This document shows positions 48,896 through 60,280 of a stretch of DNA of 64,000 nucleotides, piece by piece. Below the pieces are notes generated by a model. That model searched no databases. It had not been told where the DNA came from and saw only the letters and a list, made by a program, of their open reading frames with translations. The position numbers and the translations under genes are program-made. The stretch is from Trichosphaerium sp. ATCC 40318 (lineage: Eukaryota; Discosea; Flabellinia; Trichosidae), in NCBI GenBank assembly GCA_038496445.1, contig JALMLS010000538.1:186001-250000 (forward strand), read 5' to 3'. The first letter of the stretch is position 1. Every line of letters starts with the position of its first letter.

Positions 48896-49188
48896 TATAA
48901 TTGCAATAATACGTTTAGGATAGTTGTTAGCGTTATGGCGGTTACGAAGCTGAAAAAAAATGTACCATGGCTTAATAGCGTAAGCGAGTAGTTTTTTCCT
49001 TTTTCAGACGGTCTCCTCTACTAACGCCATCGATAATACACACATAGGTGCGCCAACATATGGTAACAAACATAGCGCAGTTGAAGAGTACAAAAGTGAT
49101 TTTAAGCTATAAACTGACCATAAAGTTGAGCTCAAAATAAAACCGTTACTTTCCTATTTAACATGTTTATTAATTACGTTACAAATTA
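48896..49188. other. Intergenic between Aurora kinase and GPX 3' UTR
   Basis: Contains an AATAAA downstream of the SECIS element on the minus strand (around 49160-49175), the likely GPX poly(A) signal, and the presumed Aurora promoter. Confidence 0.5.
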
Positions 49189-49251
49189 AATGACAGTGTC
49201 AACACTACTGCGCCTAATCAGGTTTAAGCAGTCGTGAATCATTTGGTCATT
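49189..49251 (-). promoter_or_regulatory. Candidate SECIS element (form 2) in GPX 3' UTR
   Basis: Starts about 36 nt after the GPX stop. Reading the minus strand: helix I AATGAC pairs with GTCATT. An internal loop follows, then the quartet ATGA opposite TGA. Helix II, CACGACTGC pairing with GCAGTAGTG, has one mismatch. AAA then sits at the apical internal loop, 13 nt after ATGA, and a ministem CCT/AGG is capped by GATT. ATGA, AAA, TGA and the spacing are the diagnostic parts of eukaryotic selenocysteine insertion elements; the extra ministem is form 2. Confidence 0.8.
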
Positions 49252-49286
49252 CAACAAAGTACGCTCCTAATTTTCACATTTTTCCC

Positions 49287-50406
49287 TTACTCAGCTTTGT
49301 CCAAGTCTTCTTTCATCTCCTTCAAGAGTTGTACTATCTTTGGTTGCATAGTGTTAGGGCTGGTTGCGGTACCATAGCGCTTGTAAGGGACGCCATTGTG
49401 ATCGCATAGGAACTAGAGGAAAGTCATTAGCGCGACGAACAAAAACTAAATGTCAATGACTAAATGCAAAGGTTTTGTTTGGAAGTCGCGAGACAGACGC
49501 CGGTCGGAGGGGCTCAATAATTTATATGGTATAGTGTACCTTTGTAAAGTTCCATTTAATTGATGAGGTAAGCATGCCTGACTTTTTAGAGCACAAGAAT
49601 GCAAACAAGGGATCTTGATTTTTACCCTTGACATCGAGTTTATCAAACATTGGGAATTTAACACCAAATCCTGCAACAAACTTTTTAATCTGCTCGTTAC
49701 TGCCTGGTTCTTGACCACCGAACTATTAAAAAAAAAGAGGTGTTAATGAGAATGACGTTTTCGACAAGAAAAGAAGAAATGGCGGCTTACTTGATTGCAA
49801 GGGAATGCAAGCACTTCAAATCCTTCTTTGTGGTACTTTTCGCGCAACACTACAAGCTCCTTGTAGTTTACTATTTGTTGTTAGTTAACTCATAAATTCT
49901 AATTCTCCGGTGACATAATGCGCCATAAGCAAGTATTGTAGTTGTAGGAGATGCGTACCGCTTGTTACGCCTCACTTGGATGCGACGTTGACGACAACTG
50001 TCACTTTATTCTAAAAAACAGTTATAAAATAGAAAATAAGGTGGTAAATAGTGTAGCGGCGTCGAAGAGTTAATGAGAAGGAAAATATTTCGCCGACTTG
50101 TTTTTTGGATCAATTGTCGTTTCTGTGCCTTGAAGTCGCTCAAATCGACCATTTCGCCATCAATGTTCTTAACTTTAAAGTCAAATATGCTTTTTGGTAG
50201 TTTCTAAGCAAACCGTTAATAAAACCAACTACTGCTTCGGTACCTGTTCTGCCGACGTAGAATAACGAAAAGCTGCCAGGGCAACGGCGGCAGTAGCGCC
50301 ACCAACTATATGCGACACGCGTGTCTTCCTAACAGCCTCTAGTGCTTGAATTAGCTTTAAATAAAACACATTCAAACGTACGGGCGGCGAACCGATGCAA
50401 TAGCAT
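49287..50406 (-). CDS. GPX: Glutathione peroxidase, selenocysteine-containing
   Basis: Reduces hydroperoxides with glutathione or thioredoxin. The start at 50406 gives MLLHRFAAPLEAVRKTRVSHIVGG...AFRYSTSAEQ, a mitochondrial-type leader with a small helix. Next come [70 protein letters not shown] and IKWNFTK, and the end reads GVPYKRYGTATSPNTMQPKIVQLLKEMKEDLDKAE. The catalytic position is TGA (49972-49974), where GPX enzymes have Sec or Cys. With the SECIS candidate after the stop this reads as selenocysteine. FPCNQF supplies the Gln and WNF the Trp and Asn of the catalytic tetrad. One intron (50011-50128) appears to be GC-AG. A near-identical inverted partner lies at 63.4 kb. Confidence 0.9.
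49972..49974 (-). other. In-frame UGA, selenocysteine codon
   Basis: TGA between VNVASK and GVTSG, the exact place of catalytic Sec in GPX. The frame continues open on both sides through the rest of the enzyme. Confidence 0.88.
50011..50128 (-). other. Predicted GC-AG intron in GPX
   Basis: Only a GC donor (AAG/GCACAG) keeps the family reading DLSDFK/NKVTVVVNVAS. The one nearby GT (GTCGGC) puts the next exon out of frame. The same donor is kept in the second GPX copy (63516-63636). Confidence 0.65.
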
Positions 50407-50604
50407 GGTTTGCTGTAATTTAATAATTTCACAGTTTGTGGCTCCAACTTAACCAAAATTACCATTTGGCCAACTTTCATTCTCATTTCTTTCTTTGTCA
50501 TATCCTACTCTTTGTGATAAGGTTAACAGTCAAATCATTGTTATTTGCATCATGTACCAAGTGCACACTAACTTATAAAGAACCTAAAATGCAGTGAGCT
50601 CAGA

Positions 50605-53600
50605 TGTCAATCCAAATTCTCACCTGCCTCTTCAAAGTACAATCAGTGCCATTCCTTCTTCAACATACCATCGACATAACGCTCTTTCACTTCAGCAGTA
50701 CCGCCCTTATCCTGTCTTGCAGTGGTACACAGCAAAGTTCGACTTCGGAAGATGGTTTTCCGATAAATGGTAAAACGTGTTGCAATATTTTCCTAGTTTC
50801 TGTAACGTCTCAATAAAATTTCAGTGAAGAGGTCAAACTACTTTTGTACAAGTCGTACAAATTACTCAAAAGTTGTACGTATGCACCACCTGTACCTGTA
50901 ATGTCCCAAAAACCTAAAACAAGGAAGAGAAAGCGCAAAGCAATCAAAACATGCTCTGCTTGTAGACAAAGACATGAAAAGTGTGATGGAGGTCGTAAAT
51001 ATGCGCCATAATATGCCCTATGCGACTGTAGTAGTTAAAGCCTACATTAGGAAGTCCGTGCGTTCCATGTTGGCGGATGAAGACGGAATGTGTATATCTA
51101 GCGCCTAAAAAGAGAGGGCCACGCCCTGGTATGCTTTATATATAATATGATTTTATGGTAACGATGTTTGGCTAAATAGATTATTCAGGCTACAGAAAAA
51201 AGTACAAGGAGAAAATAGAAGAGCTGGAGGATATAATTAAAGAAAAAAATGAATTATTAGCGCGTTTAACTGGGAATGATGTCATGGAAATACAAATGTT
51301 GTCTCCGTCTAATATAGGCGTTCAGCTGGTACGCTAGCATATTTATATTAAAAAAAATTCCGTTCCGCTCGGGCCATCGGCTAAACTAGTTTATGCAAAA
51401 AATCGTTAAATTCACCACGTGCTTGTTTTTTTTTTTTTTTCTGTTCAAGTTTGTTTATTCGTTTAGGTTAATGCTGGTACTGTCTTTGGTTATGTAAATG
51501 ACTTGTATAACTACACATGCCAAATAACTGATATGGTTCTACCCATTGAAGTTGGTAGGGTATCATTATCTGTTGGTAAGATGGCCAGAAATCGAGAACG
51601 AAAAAACAATTTTATGTTTTTGTAGTAAAAAAATGGAAAGCCTTTTTCTAAATTTTTTTTTTGTTTAGCTTCTCCGAAGTCATTTCACGCTTATGCTACT
51701 GCGACATTTAGTGCATACCTGTCTGGTAATTTAAAGCAAAGAGAACAGCTCGAAAAGGTTGCTATTCGGTTTGGTCAAGAGATTGAAGGCGTCGTACATC
51801 CAAACGAAGCTGGTTTGTTATTTTCCTTTTTTTTTTTAGTCTTCTCACTTTTTTTTTCTCGTTTCACCTCGCTCTTACAATAAGCATTTAGGTGGACACC
51901 TTATACTTGGTATAATGTATTTCGTACAAGGCGACATGTTAAAAGCAGTAGCGCACACATCTAAAGCGAGCAAAACAGCAACAGCATTCAGAGAGAAGAA
52001 CAAAGGCAAACATACCTTTTTTAATAATTTTTTTTCTTGTATTGACACGAAATTCTTGTGATTTATTTTAATTCAATTCTAATTATCTTTAAAATCAAAC
52101 AGATCCTAGTATAAATGAGAAATACCTACTCGATCTCATCAAGTGGCACGATTCGTTGAATAAAAACGCTTCAAATGAGATAAGAGATGAGATTACTGAT
52201 GCGGTTTCTACAGCATTACTTGCTAAGTGTCATGGTAAATATTATAATATATATCCACGTTAAGGGAGGCATAACTAACGAATATTCTCTTTTTCAGGAG
52301 AAACATCTGAGCTATGCAGGATAGAAAAGAAACAACTGGTTTTCTTCCTTACTTCCAAAGTCCTACTTCGTGTACGCCTTTTTTGTGCTTATCTAGTGCT
52401 ATCACTATACTGACTACAAACAAGGTATCTACAGCACTTGCGAATGAAGAGACACTGACACCATCTGAACACACAACGCAAATGGTAGGGTCAACTGTCA
52501 TTGTAATCCAAAAAAAGCTATTTTGCAATAATAACCACGTTTTTGTACTCTTTTCGAAAAAACACTCATCACGTGTAGTTGTATATGATGCAAGCAGATG
52601 CTCTAATATCGCCAGATCATGGCGTATATGCACCCGTCATGTCTTTAGTAACAAAAGCTAAATTTCAGATGCTATGTGGGAACCGCAATAAGGCGCATGA
52701 AGTGCGTCTAGTACTGTTTAGTCGGATTTGGTTTTCTTTCGTATTTTTTTAATCGCTTTCTCACGTGACTTTTATAGTTTGCGTCTTCGGGATTGAATTT
52801 ATTAAAGAAAATGAATCTACAATCTATGATTGGGTATATTTTAATGAACAGCTTATTACCCGTGCGTACAAGCGAAAAAATTTTTCAAAAAAAAACTGAT
52901 CGTCCGTCTGACTTTCAATTTAGGTTTTTGCAATTATTGGTGCTCCTGATGAGTTTATTGAGTGCTTTCAGTATATTACAGAGTCTTCTAAAAAGTGAGC
53001 ACTAGTTGAATATGACAACATTACCGTACCTTCAAATCAAACGGTGGTTTAGCACTGACAGTATTGAAACAAAAATTATTAACTTTTTTTCGTTTAGGTG
53101 GCGGATAGCCAAGGTTGTAGTCAATGTACGGCTTTGTATTTCTTCTATGTCTTTGTCTAATATGCTGTAATTAGTTGTGGATGACTATGATAGATTGTGC
53201 TACAGGAGAAGCAACAGAATCAGATAAAAACACGCTAGAAACAGTTCAAAAAGCATGGCCAACTTATGCCCAATGGGAAGCTCAAAAAATTGTTGAGATG
53301 CTTCGTAAGGTTATTGATAATGGCTATAGTATTCAACTACCATATACAGTAAAGCATCAGTCGGATGTACAAGATGAAATGACTCAAGGACACAGTGAAA
53401 CAAGCTCACCAAGTCTAAATAGAAATAACAATGATGGAACTTTTTTCATCCAACAACAAAACTCGGAGGAAGATTCCTTTGCTGATCATGATCGACGTGA
53501 TTCCTTTGATGAACATGATCAACGTGATTCTGATGATACGAACCCTCCTTTAAACCAAAGTGTACTTAACATGCCTGTATCTTCTCGTACAGAACATAGT

Positions 53601-53792
53601 CGTGTACACGACGCAGAGGAGCTTTTATCTCTTCAAGATGATGATCTTTTGCCAAGTTTTTTTACTTCTGCTGGAGATTCTGGTATAAGAACTATGAATG
53701 TCCAGTCATTACAGGTACCTTCTTTTAACTTAGAAGAACCAAGATCAGATTGGGCTGCTATGGCAGAGAGTCAGTTGAACTTTAATTTTTAA
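50605..53792 (+). CDS. Zn2Cys6 (fungal-type) transcription factor
   Basis: Multi-exon. The leading part (LSLQQYRPYPVLQWYTAKFDFGRWFSDK, then EEVKLLLYKSYKLLKSCTYAPP) is in frame from about 50605, but its true start, perhaps in another exon, is not resolved; an internal ATG lies at 50901. A basic stretch (KPKTRKRKRKAIK) precedes CSACRQRHEKCDGGRSPCVPCWRMKTEC. That array is C-X2-C-X6-C-X6-C-X2-C-X6-C, completed across a GTAAAT...TTAG intron. A short linker and a coiled coil (YKEKIEELEDIIKEKNELLARL) follow, as in dimeric Gal4-type factors. A larger domain of unknown type comes next (ASPKSFHAYATATFSAYLSG; GGHLILGIMYFVQGDMLKAV). The end is acidic and Ser/Asp-rich (SFADHDRRDSFDEHDQRDSDD), likely an activation region. 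Confidence 0.8.
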
Positions 53793-54342
53793 AGTCAATA
53801 AAAAAATAAGAAAAGAAGAAAAGAAAGAAGGAAAAAAAAAAGTACTTTTGGTGTAAAATAAATGTAGGTTGTATTTCAAACGTGATCACCGTTTTATCAT
53901 ATTGTTTGAATGTCTGGGTATATCTGTTCCTCGTGGTACTGTTATTCGCGTGTGCTAAGTACTTCTTACACTCAATTAAGGTAATCAATGCTATGTCATG
54001 TAGCACTCTTGGCATACATACTAAGCTGTCTTAACTATTAGTATATGCACCACTTAACCGTACTAGGTGCAGTTAAAAGGTTTTAGGTATAAGGCGTTAC
54101 ATGAGAGAGGTAAGGAGAAACGGGTGATGTATTGATGTGGACGAACTTGCAGTTTGTGAAGTACATTCTTTGAACACACTTTAACACAAAAGATTGGTTT
54201 TACAGAACATTATTTGTAACTTCACTAATATGTACATATTAGTTTTTTCAAACCAAGTCAATATTTCTTCATTTACTTTGCGTTCTGTTGAATTTTCCAA
54301 TATTGGTATCAAACTCACAACCCGTCTTTGAAACGCTTGTAA
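53793..54342. other. Intergenic, no gene seen
   Basis: Begins with an A/G-rich run just after the transcription factor stop. Otherwise AT-rich, with no supported frame. Confidence 0.5.
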
Positions 54343-55579
54343 TGGCATATATAAACATCGTATACGTCATTCTATTTTGTACAATAACTAGCGCGGTTTG
54401 TTCTCTTCCTGACTGTACGGTCACGTGTTCTTACCGTCTAACAACTTATTGTAGATGCCCACACATGTACAGGCTCTTCCAATTGTACATCAAAGTGTCA
54501 AAGCGCTGGAAAGTGTCTAGGAAGCGCCAATAGTGCCAGAAGAAAGTGTTATTGGTGCGGTTATCGGTTTCGCAGCAAAGATCCTTGTAAGAACCGTGGT
54601 ATATGCGTTGGATGCTCAGATGAGTTTGTATGCATCTGTAAACCGGGGTTCACAGGCACATTCTGCGAGATAGGCCCAGTAAGCCGTTTTATGGACGTTT
54701 TCGTGTTTTTCTACTCATTGACACGTGATAGAAAGCGTATACGCTGAACACTCAAGCTGAAGTACCAACGGCTACTTATAAGGATATAGTATATTGTTCC
54801 TCTTATGGATGTAAAAAACCTGAATACGAAGGTGATGTAGGACTTGTTAAAGCAACGTTACCACCTAAAGTTGTTCCAACAACTGAACCTACTGCATCGT
54901 TGGGATGTGGTGCGTCGTTTCGATCACCTGATGATCCAACTGAGAGGGATATGTGGCGGTTTGCAAATGATGCTAGATGTGACTATGGTCTTGAACCATT
55001 ACCAATAGAGGATAGGTACACACTTTTTATTGATCATGTTTTTCTTTCTTGACACGTGTTTTAGACTAATGACTATTGCTCAAAATCATGCGAGGGATAT
55101 GGGTATACGTGATTTCTTTGATCATGTGAATCCAGATGGGGATGACTCGGCAGTCCGCGCAGGACAAGTACACTATACTTTTTTAGCGTTAGGTGAAAAC
55201 ATTGCAGCAGGGTAAGATTTTGTTGTCCTTCTATGATGCTATAGGCGTATTCACATATTATTACAGACTCCCGGATGCAAGAGCTACAGTCAACTCGTGG
55301 ACTATGAGTGAAGGACATCGAGATAATTTGCTTGCAGGTACAAGTTGGTTTTTTTAGTATACTTGGAACTAGTACTGATTTTTTCTTTCAGACTTTACGG
55401 AGACTGGTGTTGGATACTTTCACATTATCAATAGTGCTCACCGATTCTATTATGTCCAAGTATTTGGTACACCATTAAATTTAAAGAGAAATGTACCACA
55501 CAATGATGTAATTACATACACAACGGGGACAACGTCAAGTTTCTATGTATCAAAAAAAATAAAGCATTCCAATTTGTAA
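54343..55579 (+). CDS. Secreted EGF-CAP protein
   Basis: Six exons. A signal peptide (MAYINIVYVILFCTITSAVCS) is followed by a Cys-rich region (HTCTGSSNCTSKCQSAGKC) and an EGF-type repeat (CKNRGICVGCSDEFVCICKPGFTGTFCE). A short T/P linker leads to a CAP (SCP/PR-1/YkwD) domain: LMTIAQNHARDMGIRDFFDHVNPDG, ALGENIAAG, VNSWTMSEGHRDNLL, and FTETGVGYFHI ... FYYVQVFG. The two His and Glu positions of the CAP cavity are present (NHARDM, GENIAAG, GHRDNLL). The form, with FFDHVNPDG and GHR-NLL, is nearer to bacterial YkwD-type than to animal CRISP. The first intron (GTACGG...TGTAG) restores the frame to DYAHTC. Extracellular; substrate unknown. Confidence 0.82.
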
Positions 55580-56344
55580 CATAATAATAACATATTTGTA
55601 AATTCGCCTGGGATTGTATTTTAATACTTGAGAGGCATGTATTGATGTCAAACACTATTTTGTACATTTGTTCCCGTTTTGAAACTCAAGCTCGTATTTT
55701 GGGTTGTTACTAATGTCGTGATGTTTTGTTAAGACTCAGGACGTGTTGTAACATGGAGTTCATACAAAGTCAACATTAATTCTTAAATGTTGATGTAGTT
55801 ACACGACACTAGCGTTAGTGTAGAGTAGTTGGAGACAGTTTTTCTTTGTTTGCAAGGTCAGTGGTAACATAGAATCAACAAACTTTGAAATGCATTGCCA
55901 GACTGGCCAACGGCTGTGCAAAGCAAGTTATAAACAAGGTTATTTTGTAGTATTTAGTACACACGTGTAGTAAAGATTCAACTTTTCCTTTTTTGCTGTC
56001 ACAATGTACTTTTTTAGCAAGGATATAACAGTTCGTTTAGCGTTTATGATCAACATTAAGTACCAAATAAATTTTCGCGAGCTTGTCCAGAAAAGCTACG
56101 AGTAAAAATTTTAGTAAAAGGTTAAAATCTGGTAGTATAAAGGAAGTACTATGGGATCTCCCCACATAATCTTCGACCTGGAGGCACGGGATTATATATC
56201 CCATGTAGGGCGAGTGAGAACTCGGTTTGTTGTTGGTGTGGGGAGAAAACACTTCCACTTATACTTCCAATTATACTACCAGATTTTCCTAAAACTTCTA
56301 GACCTTACTTTAAGATATTTGGAAGTGTTATTCTATTAGAGTTA
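55580..56344. other. Intergenic, no gene seen
   Basis: AT-rich; short opposing frames at 56037-56339 show no family features. CACGTG near 55963. Confidence 0.5.
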
Positions 56345-56412
56345 CCCTCCTAAAACATGTGTAATAAAGGGTTATACGGTGGATAAGTAGTACTTGTTTA
56401 AGTCGGTATTAA

Positions 56413-58059
56413 ATGAATAAAGGCAATCGAAATAAAAATCCAAGTTCTTGCATCATGTCAAAGCTTCTTTTCGCGATATTACTTGTGTTGGCGCTTCTAG
56501 CCACCCTATGTGCCTGTCAGACAAGACCAGTAGCCCAAATCTATCCAAGTATTAACGTTATGGATGTAAGCGTAAGGGAAACAGATACAATGTTCGCAAA
56601 CGGTACTTTATGTATAATTATTTGGATAATTATGTCGACTTTCATTTAAAACTGGCACATTTTTATTTGGGCTAAGAACTTTTGTAATGAATACCCTACG
56701 CCCACAGATAACTACAAAGCAAATGTTTGCTAAAAAGAAAAGTTTGTGCTATAGCATAAAATTACGAGTTTTTGTGGGCCATTTGGTGGCAAGTCCATAA
56801 AAATAGTCAATTACGCACCAAGTGTTAGCGCAACAAGGGTTTAAGTTATCGTAGGCCTCTAGAAAACTCAAAATTTTATGCTCTTGTAACGTGCCTGTTT
56901 CAAATGATAGTCAACATAATGTTTTTACCAAAACACAAAGCACAATCTCAACTCACGTGATGGAGACTAATTTTGTTGTATTATAGATGCCCTTTTTGGT
57001 GTAACATTTGCCTACAGTGGCCCTTCATCCCCTATTTTACGTACGTACAAAGTTTTACAGGCCGTCCTTTGTCTATCCAACATAGTCTTCAGAAAATAAT
57101 TAAATCAACCAAGTCCAGTTCAAGGTCACCGTGATATTTTGTAATGAGGTTCTTTATGTAGTTCCTGCTGTCGACGGATCTTTTATTCTATTGCTAGATA
57201 CAGACGCAGGAGTACTTATAGTGAAAATGCAGGATGATACTTTTGTTTGTTCGACCACCACAATGGCGATTTGAGTAATACTGAAGTAGGTGGTTTCATC
57301 GATGAAACGACGTTTATCACTTATGATGGAAATTCATTTTTCATCAACACCATTGATACTTCCACTACCACGTGTGTGGTTACTACTTCACCATCATGTG
57401 GAACAACAGGTGGTGATGTGGGAGATGGTAAATGCATTTGTAGTAACTTTTTATCTTTATTTGCAAAAACCCACCTTTCTCTATTAACAACGTTTCGTTT
57501 TTAGTTGAGGTTGCTCCTGGTACATCATATGTTGTATATGACGATAGTAGCATGATGGGCAGAATCGCTTCATTCCCTACATCGAGTCTTGTTGCGGCTC
57601 CTTGTGATATAGACCTTACTGGAGTCACGAACATTGGTAATGAGATTACTCCTGAAGCTTTCATAATTGATCGTATTGATGATGATTTCTTGTATGTTGA
57701 AAACGGCGGGTTTTTTTCTGTGGCTTTGATGGGAGGTATGTTCATAAAAAAAAAAGTTGTGTTTTTGATTTAACCGCATGTTAGGCGCTCGAGCCATGTT
57801 CACTCAGTCTCCCCTTGGTGGTCAAGCTGCCTTTTATTCTGGATTCAATCTAGCTGTGCCTACAACTCCACCTCCATCAACGCCACCACCTTCAACTCCA
57901 CCACCTTCAACGCCACCTCCGTCAACGCCTCCACCATCAACTCCACCACCATCAACGCCACCACCATCAACTCCACCACCTTCACCTGCACCTCCAGTTT
58001 CTACATGTGTCAGCAAGCCGTACGACAATCATTTTAAAGTCCACCTTTTTTTCATTTGA
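56413..58059 (+). pseudogene. Secreted protein, copy 1, apparently frameshifted
   Basis: A signal peptide (MSKLLFAILLVLALLATLCAC, from ATG 56455; an upstream ATG at 56413 is in frame) is followed by QTRPVAQIYPSINVMDVSVRETD. The next exons read ALFGVTFAYSGPSSPIL and AVDGSFILLLDTDAG. Then the stretch equivalent to LCSTDSLAADLLLTSTGG in copy 2 is 4 nt shorter and runs into TGA near 57274. Downstream exons stay open and nearly identical to copy 2 (EVAPGTSYVVYDDSSMMGRIASF; IDLTGVTNIGNEITPEAFII; FFSVALMGG). The end is a PPPST repeat and CVSKP. Either this copy is recently broken, or an unseen intron or sequencing error explains the shift. The family is not recognised. Confidence 0.6.
57866..57990 (+). 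repeat. PPPST 15-nt coding repeat
   Basis: Seven or eight units of CCACCxTCAACxCCx coding TPPPS, ending PPPSPAPP. Copy 2 of the gene keeps only one partial unit (TTPPPVST), so the array expanded after the duplication or collapsed in copy 2. Confidence 0.9.
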
Positions 58060-58444
58060 CCATTTTTAAAGGAAGATATCGATACGAGACAGAATCAAAA
58101 TGCTTCGCCGTTAATTATTATAATCGTTGTATGATATTCATATCCTATACAAGCTCTTACTTAGGACTACCTTAAGTTCTTTTCGTGTTCTTCTTATTTA
58201 TCACTGAATTTAACTTTCATAATTGAAACCGGCCTGTTTAGTTGTTCCAACAGATATATTTAAAATTGTCTTCGTTTATTCGGTAAAACAAGAAATGCAC
58301 AACAATTACACTTTGAGAGTTAACAGATTTGACAGATCTCATTGTTTGCAACTTCTTACAATCAGGCATGTCTTAACGAAAAAAGGAGTTTGTCTCTACA
58401 AAACCACGATAGAGACACCTCGTTGCAGCAAAGAATCACTACAA

Positions 58445-59152
58445 ATGTCCATTATCAAGAACGCCTTCAGAAGCATCTTTTCAGCCATTTTCAGATGTAC
58501 AACATCGGCAGATGAAGAACCGACGCTCGAAATGCAGCCACAGTTCCCTGGAGAGACTGATTACGAGATAATACAACGGTTGGTGACGAAAGAACTTGGA
58601 GAAAGCGTGATCGTTCCACTACCGGCAGAGGAACTGAAAAAGCCCGGTACAAAGAAGAACAAGAAGAGGAAACCAAAACTTCGAAGTTCAATTCAAGCGC
58701 CAAAACGAAACCATCGACGAAAGCAGCATGACAAGGAGAAGAAGCAGCATGCCAAAAAGAAGTCAAAGAATAGGCGCTACTTTCCTGTTCACGACAACAC
58801 ACCAAGGAATACAGATGATGCGCTGGCAAGGTTTTACGAGCGACAGAGGATAAGAGAGGAAGCCAAGGTACAACAAGGTACGCCAAAAACAGTTTCTAGG
58901 GCAGAGTCACCTCAAGATGATCGGCACACTTCCTCCCAAATTCGACAAGAAAACCACCAGACCTCACAACAGCGCAGACGCAGGCGCAAGGGAAATAAGG
59001 TACGAGCAAGTAGTGGCGCTAACGTTTTACTTGAGGAAGAAGATTGCAGCGAAATTCAAGTTGAATCAATTTTCAGCAAGGAATTGCTCGCTCAATGGAA
59101 GCATGAATTCGAAGTTGAGGCTCTTTATGGCATGACTATGAAGAAGCCTTAA
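58445..59152 (+). CDS. Lys/Arg-rich basic protein, unknown
   Basis: Single open frame of 235 residues from ATG 58445 (an in-frame ATG at 58295 would add 50 residues of less typical composition). The start is amphipathic (MSIIKNAFRSIFSAIFRC). An acidic segment follows (DEEPTLEMQPQFPGETDYEIIQRLV), then a very basic region (KKNKKRKPKLRSSIQAP, HRRKQHDKEKKQHAKKKSKNRR) and a second basic block (QQRRRRRKGNKVR). The end is acidic with a short helix (SIFSKELLAQWKHEFEVEALYG). Such charge blocks suggest a nuclear or nucleolar RNA- or DNA-binding protein. Codon choice looks coding and it lacks introns. No family is recognised. Confidence 0.6.
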   Translation: MSIIKNAFRSIFSAIFRCTTSADEEPTLEMQPQFPGETDYEIIQRLVTKELGESVIVPLPAEELKKPGTKKNKKRKPKLRSSIQAPKRNHRRKQHDKEKKQHAKKKSKNRRYFPVHDNTPRNTDDALARFYERQRIREEAKVQQGTPKTVSRAESPQDDRHTSSQIRQENHQTSQQRRRRRKGNKVRASSGANVLLEEEDCSEIQVESIFSKELLAQWKHEFEVEALYGMTMKKP

Positions 59153-60280
59153 CCTCAGAAGCTTCAAAAAAGAAAATAAAATACCTTTTTTTTTTACCTT
59201 CTCTTTGGGTTTTTGTTCAGCTCTTTTGCTTTCTCTACGTTTGTTGAGTTTTTTCCACAGTATTGTTTACACGAGAACAGCAAATTGCTGACGTGCAACA
59301 TTATCTGAAACGAAGTTTAAGCCTTGTTAGTTTTCCTTTACCTGCACACTGTTTCGTATTGATCATGTTCAGTACTTAGTATTCTACGCTTCATAGCGTG
59401 TGAACAAACCATTGAGAGTTCCCAGCAAGATCGCTTTTGTTGATGCAAAACCAACGAAAAAGATCTTCAAAGCATCATCAATCCATTTTAGTACGCATTG
59501 CGAATCATAACAACGTATTTTGGAGTCAAAAAATGTTGGTGAAAAGCCAGTTTTTAAACGAGCGTTTAAAATGGCGCCAAAGCAAGAGGATCTCTTGTAT
59601 TCAGTAGATAAACGCTTTGTACAAGAGCAAAGCTAACAGATATTGTCGACGGTACGATCACGTTTTTTTGAACCAAAAAGGCAGTATCCGGTTTAAAGCG
59701 TCACCAACGCTATATTTCGTTTACGTTATAAAAATAAGGCATGTTTTGAGTGATAAGCACCTTAGGGAAGCGATTCCAGAAAGATGAAGCTGTTTTTGGA
59801 TCAAACTACTCGGAAACGTCTTCCTCTACGCTAGTAACATACCTCACGTTACTACATGGTTGATCATACAAATTCTTCGTTCTTAGGATTCCTAGCGAAT
59901 TAATATCCATTGAAAATACAGATTAGTTTCATAATACGCCCAGAATACATTGCACGCAAATGAATAAACCATTGTAAGTTGCATTTGAGGCTTTGTCGAA
60001 TTTCACTTTTTTTCACTTTTCTTTCTCAACAAGCCACTCTATCGATTTACTTCATAACTCCACATCTTAAATCTCAACTTCGAAATACGTATATATGCTA
60101 TTAGTTCGACTTGATATGCTTCGATTACCCTGTACAACGCATTGGAGCGGTTTTCTCAAAAACCGTGGTAAACCACAATTTTTTTGCAACAAGAAATTAC
60201 TTGGTTAAAAGGAAAATCGATTTTTTATCTAGTGGAAGCATACGAATACTACAACTATAATATCTATACTTCTGCTTGAC
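59153..60280. other. Long intergenic region, no supported gene
   Basis: No frame longer than a few dozen codons and no exon chain. A stretch near 59570-59640 is slightly less AT-rich (GTTTAAAATGGCGCC) but too short to call. Confidence 0.45.

Larger units (their letters stand above)
56345..58235 (+). repeat. Tandem duplication unit, copy 1
   Basis: Same order and near-identical sequence as 61705-63240. It runs from the shared leader (GGGTTATAC.GTGGATAAGTAG) through the gene to the shared 3' end (TTCTTCTTATTTATCACTG). Exons 57500-57850 are almost identical between copies. Copy 1 has a longer first intron and an expanded PPPST repeat. Confidence 0.8.

Noticed and set aside
49970-49975. TGA in GPX taken as a pseudogene stop
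   Set aside because: Both copies keep it exactly at the Sec position, the frame continues through all catalytic motifs, and a SECIS candidate is present.
57834-58028. Minus-strand Gly/Val/Asp repeat frame
   Set aside because: Antisense of the PPPST array.
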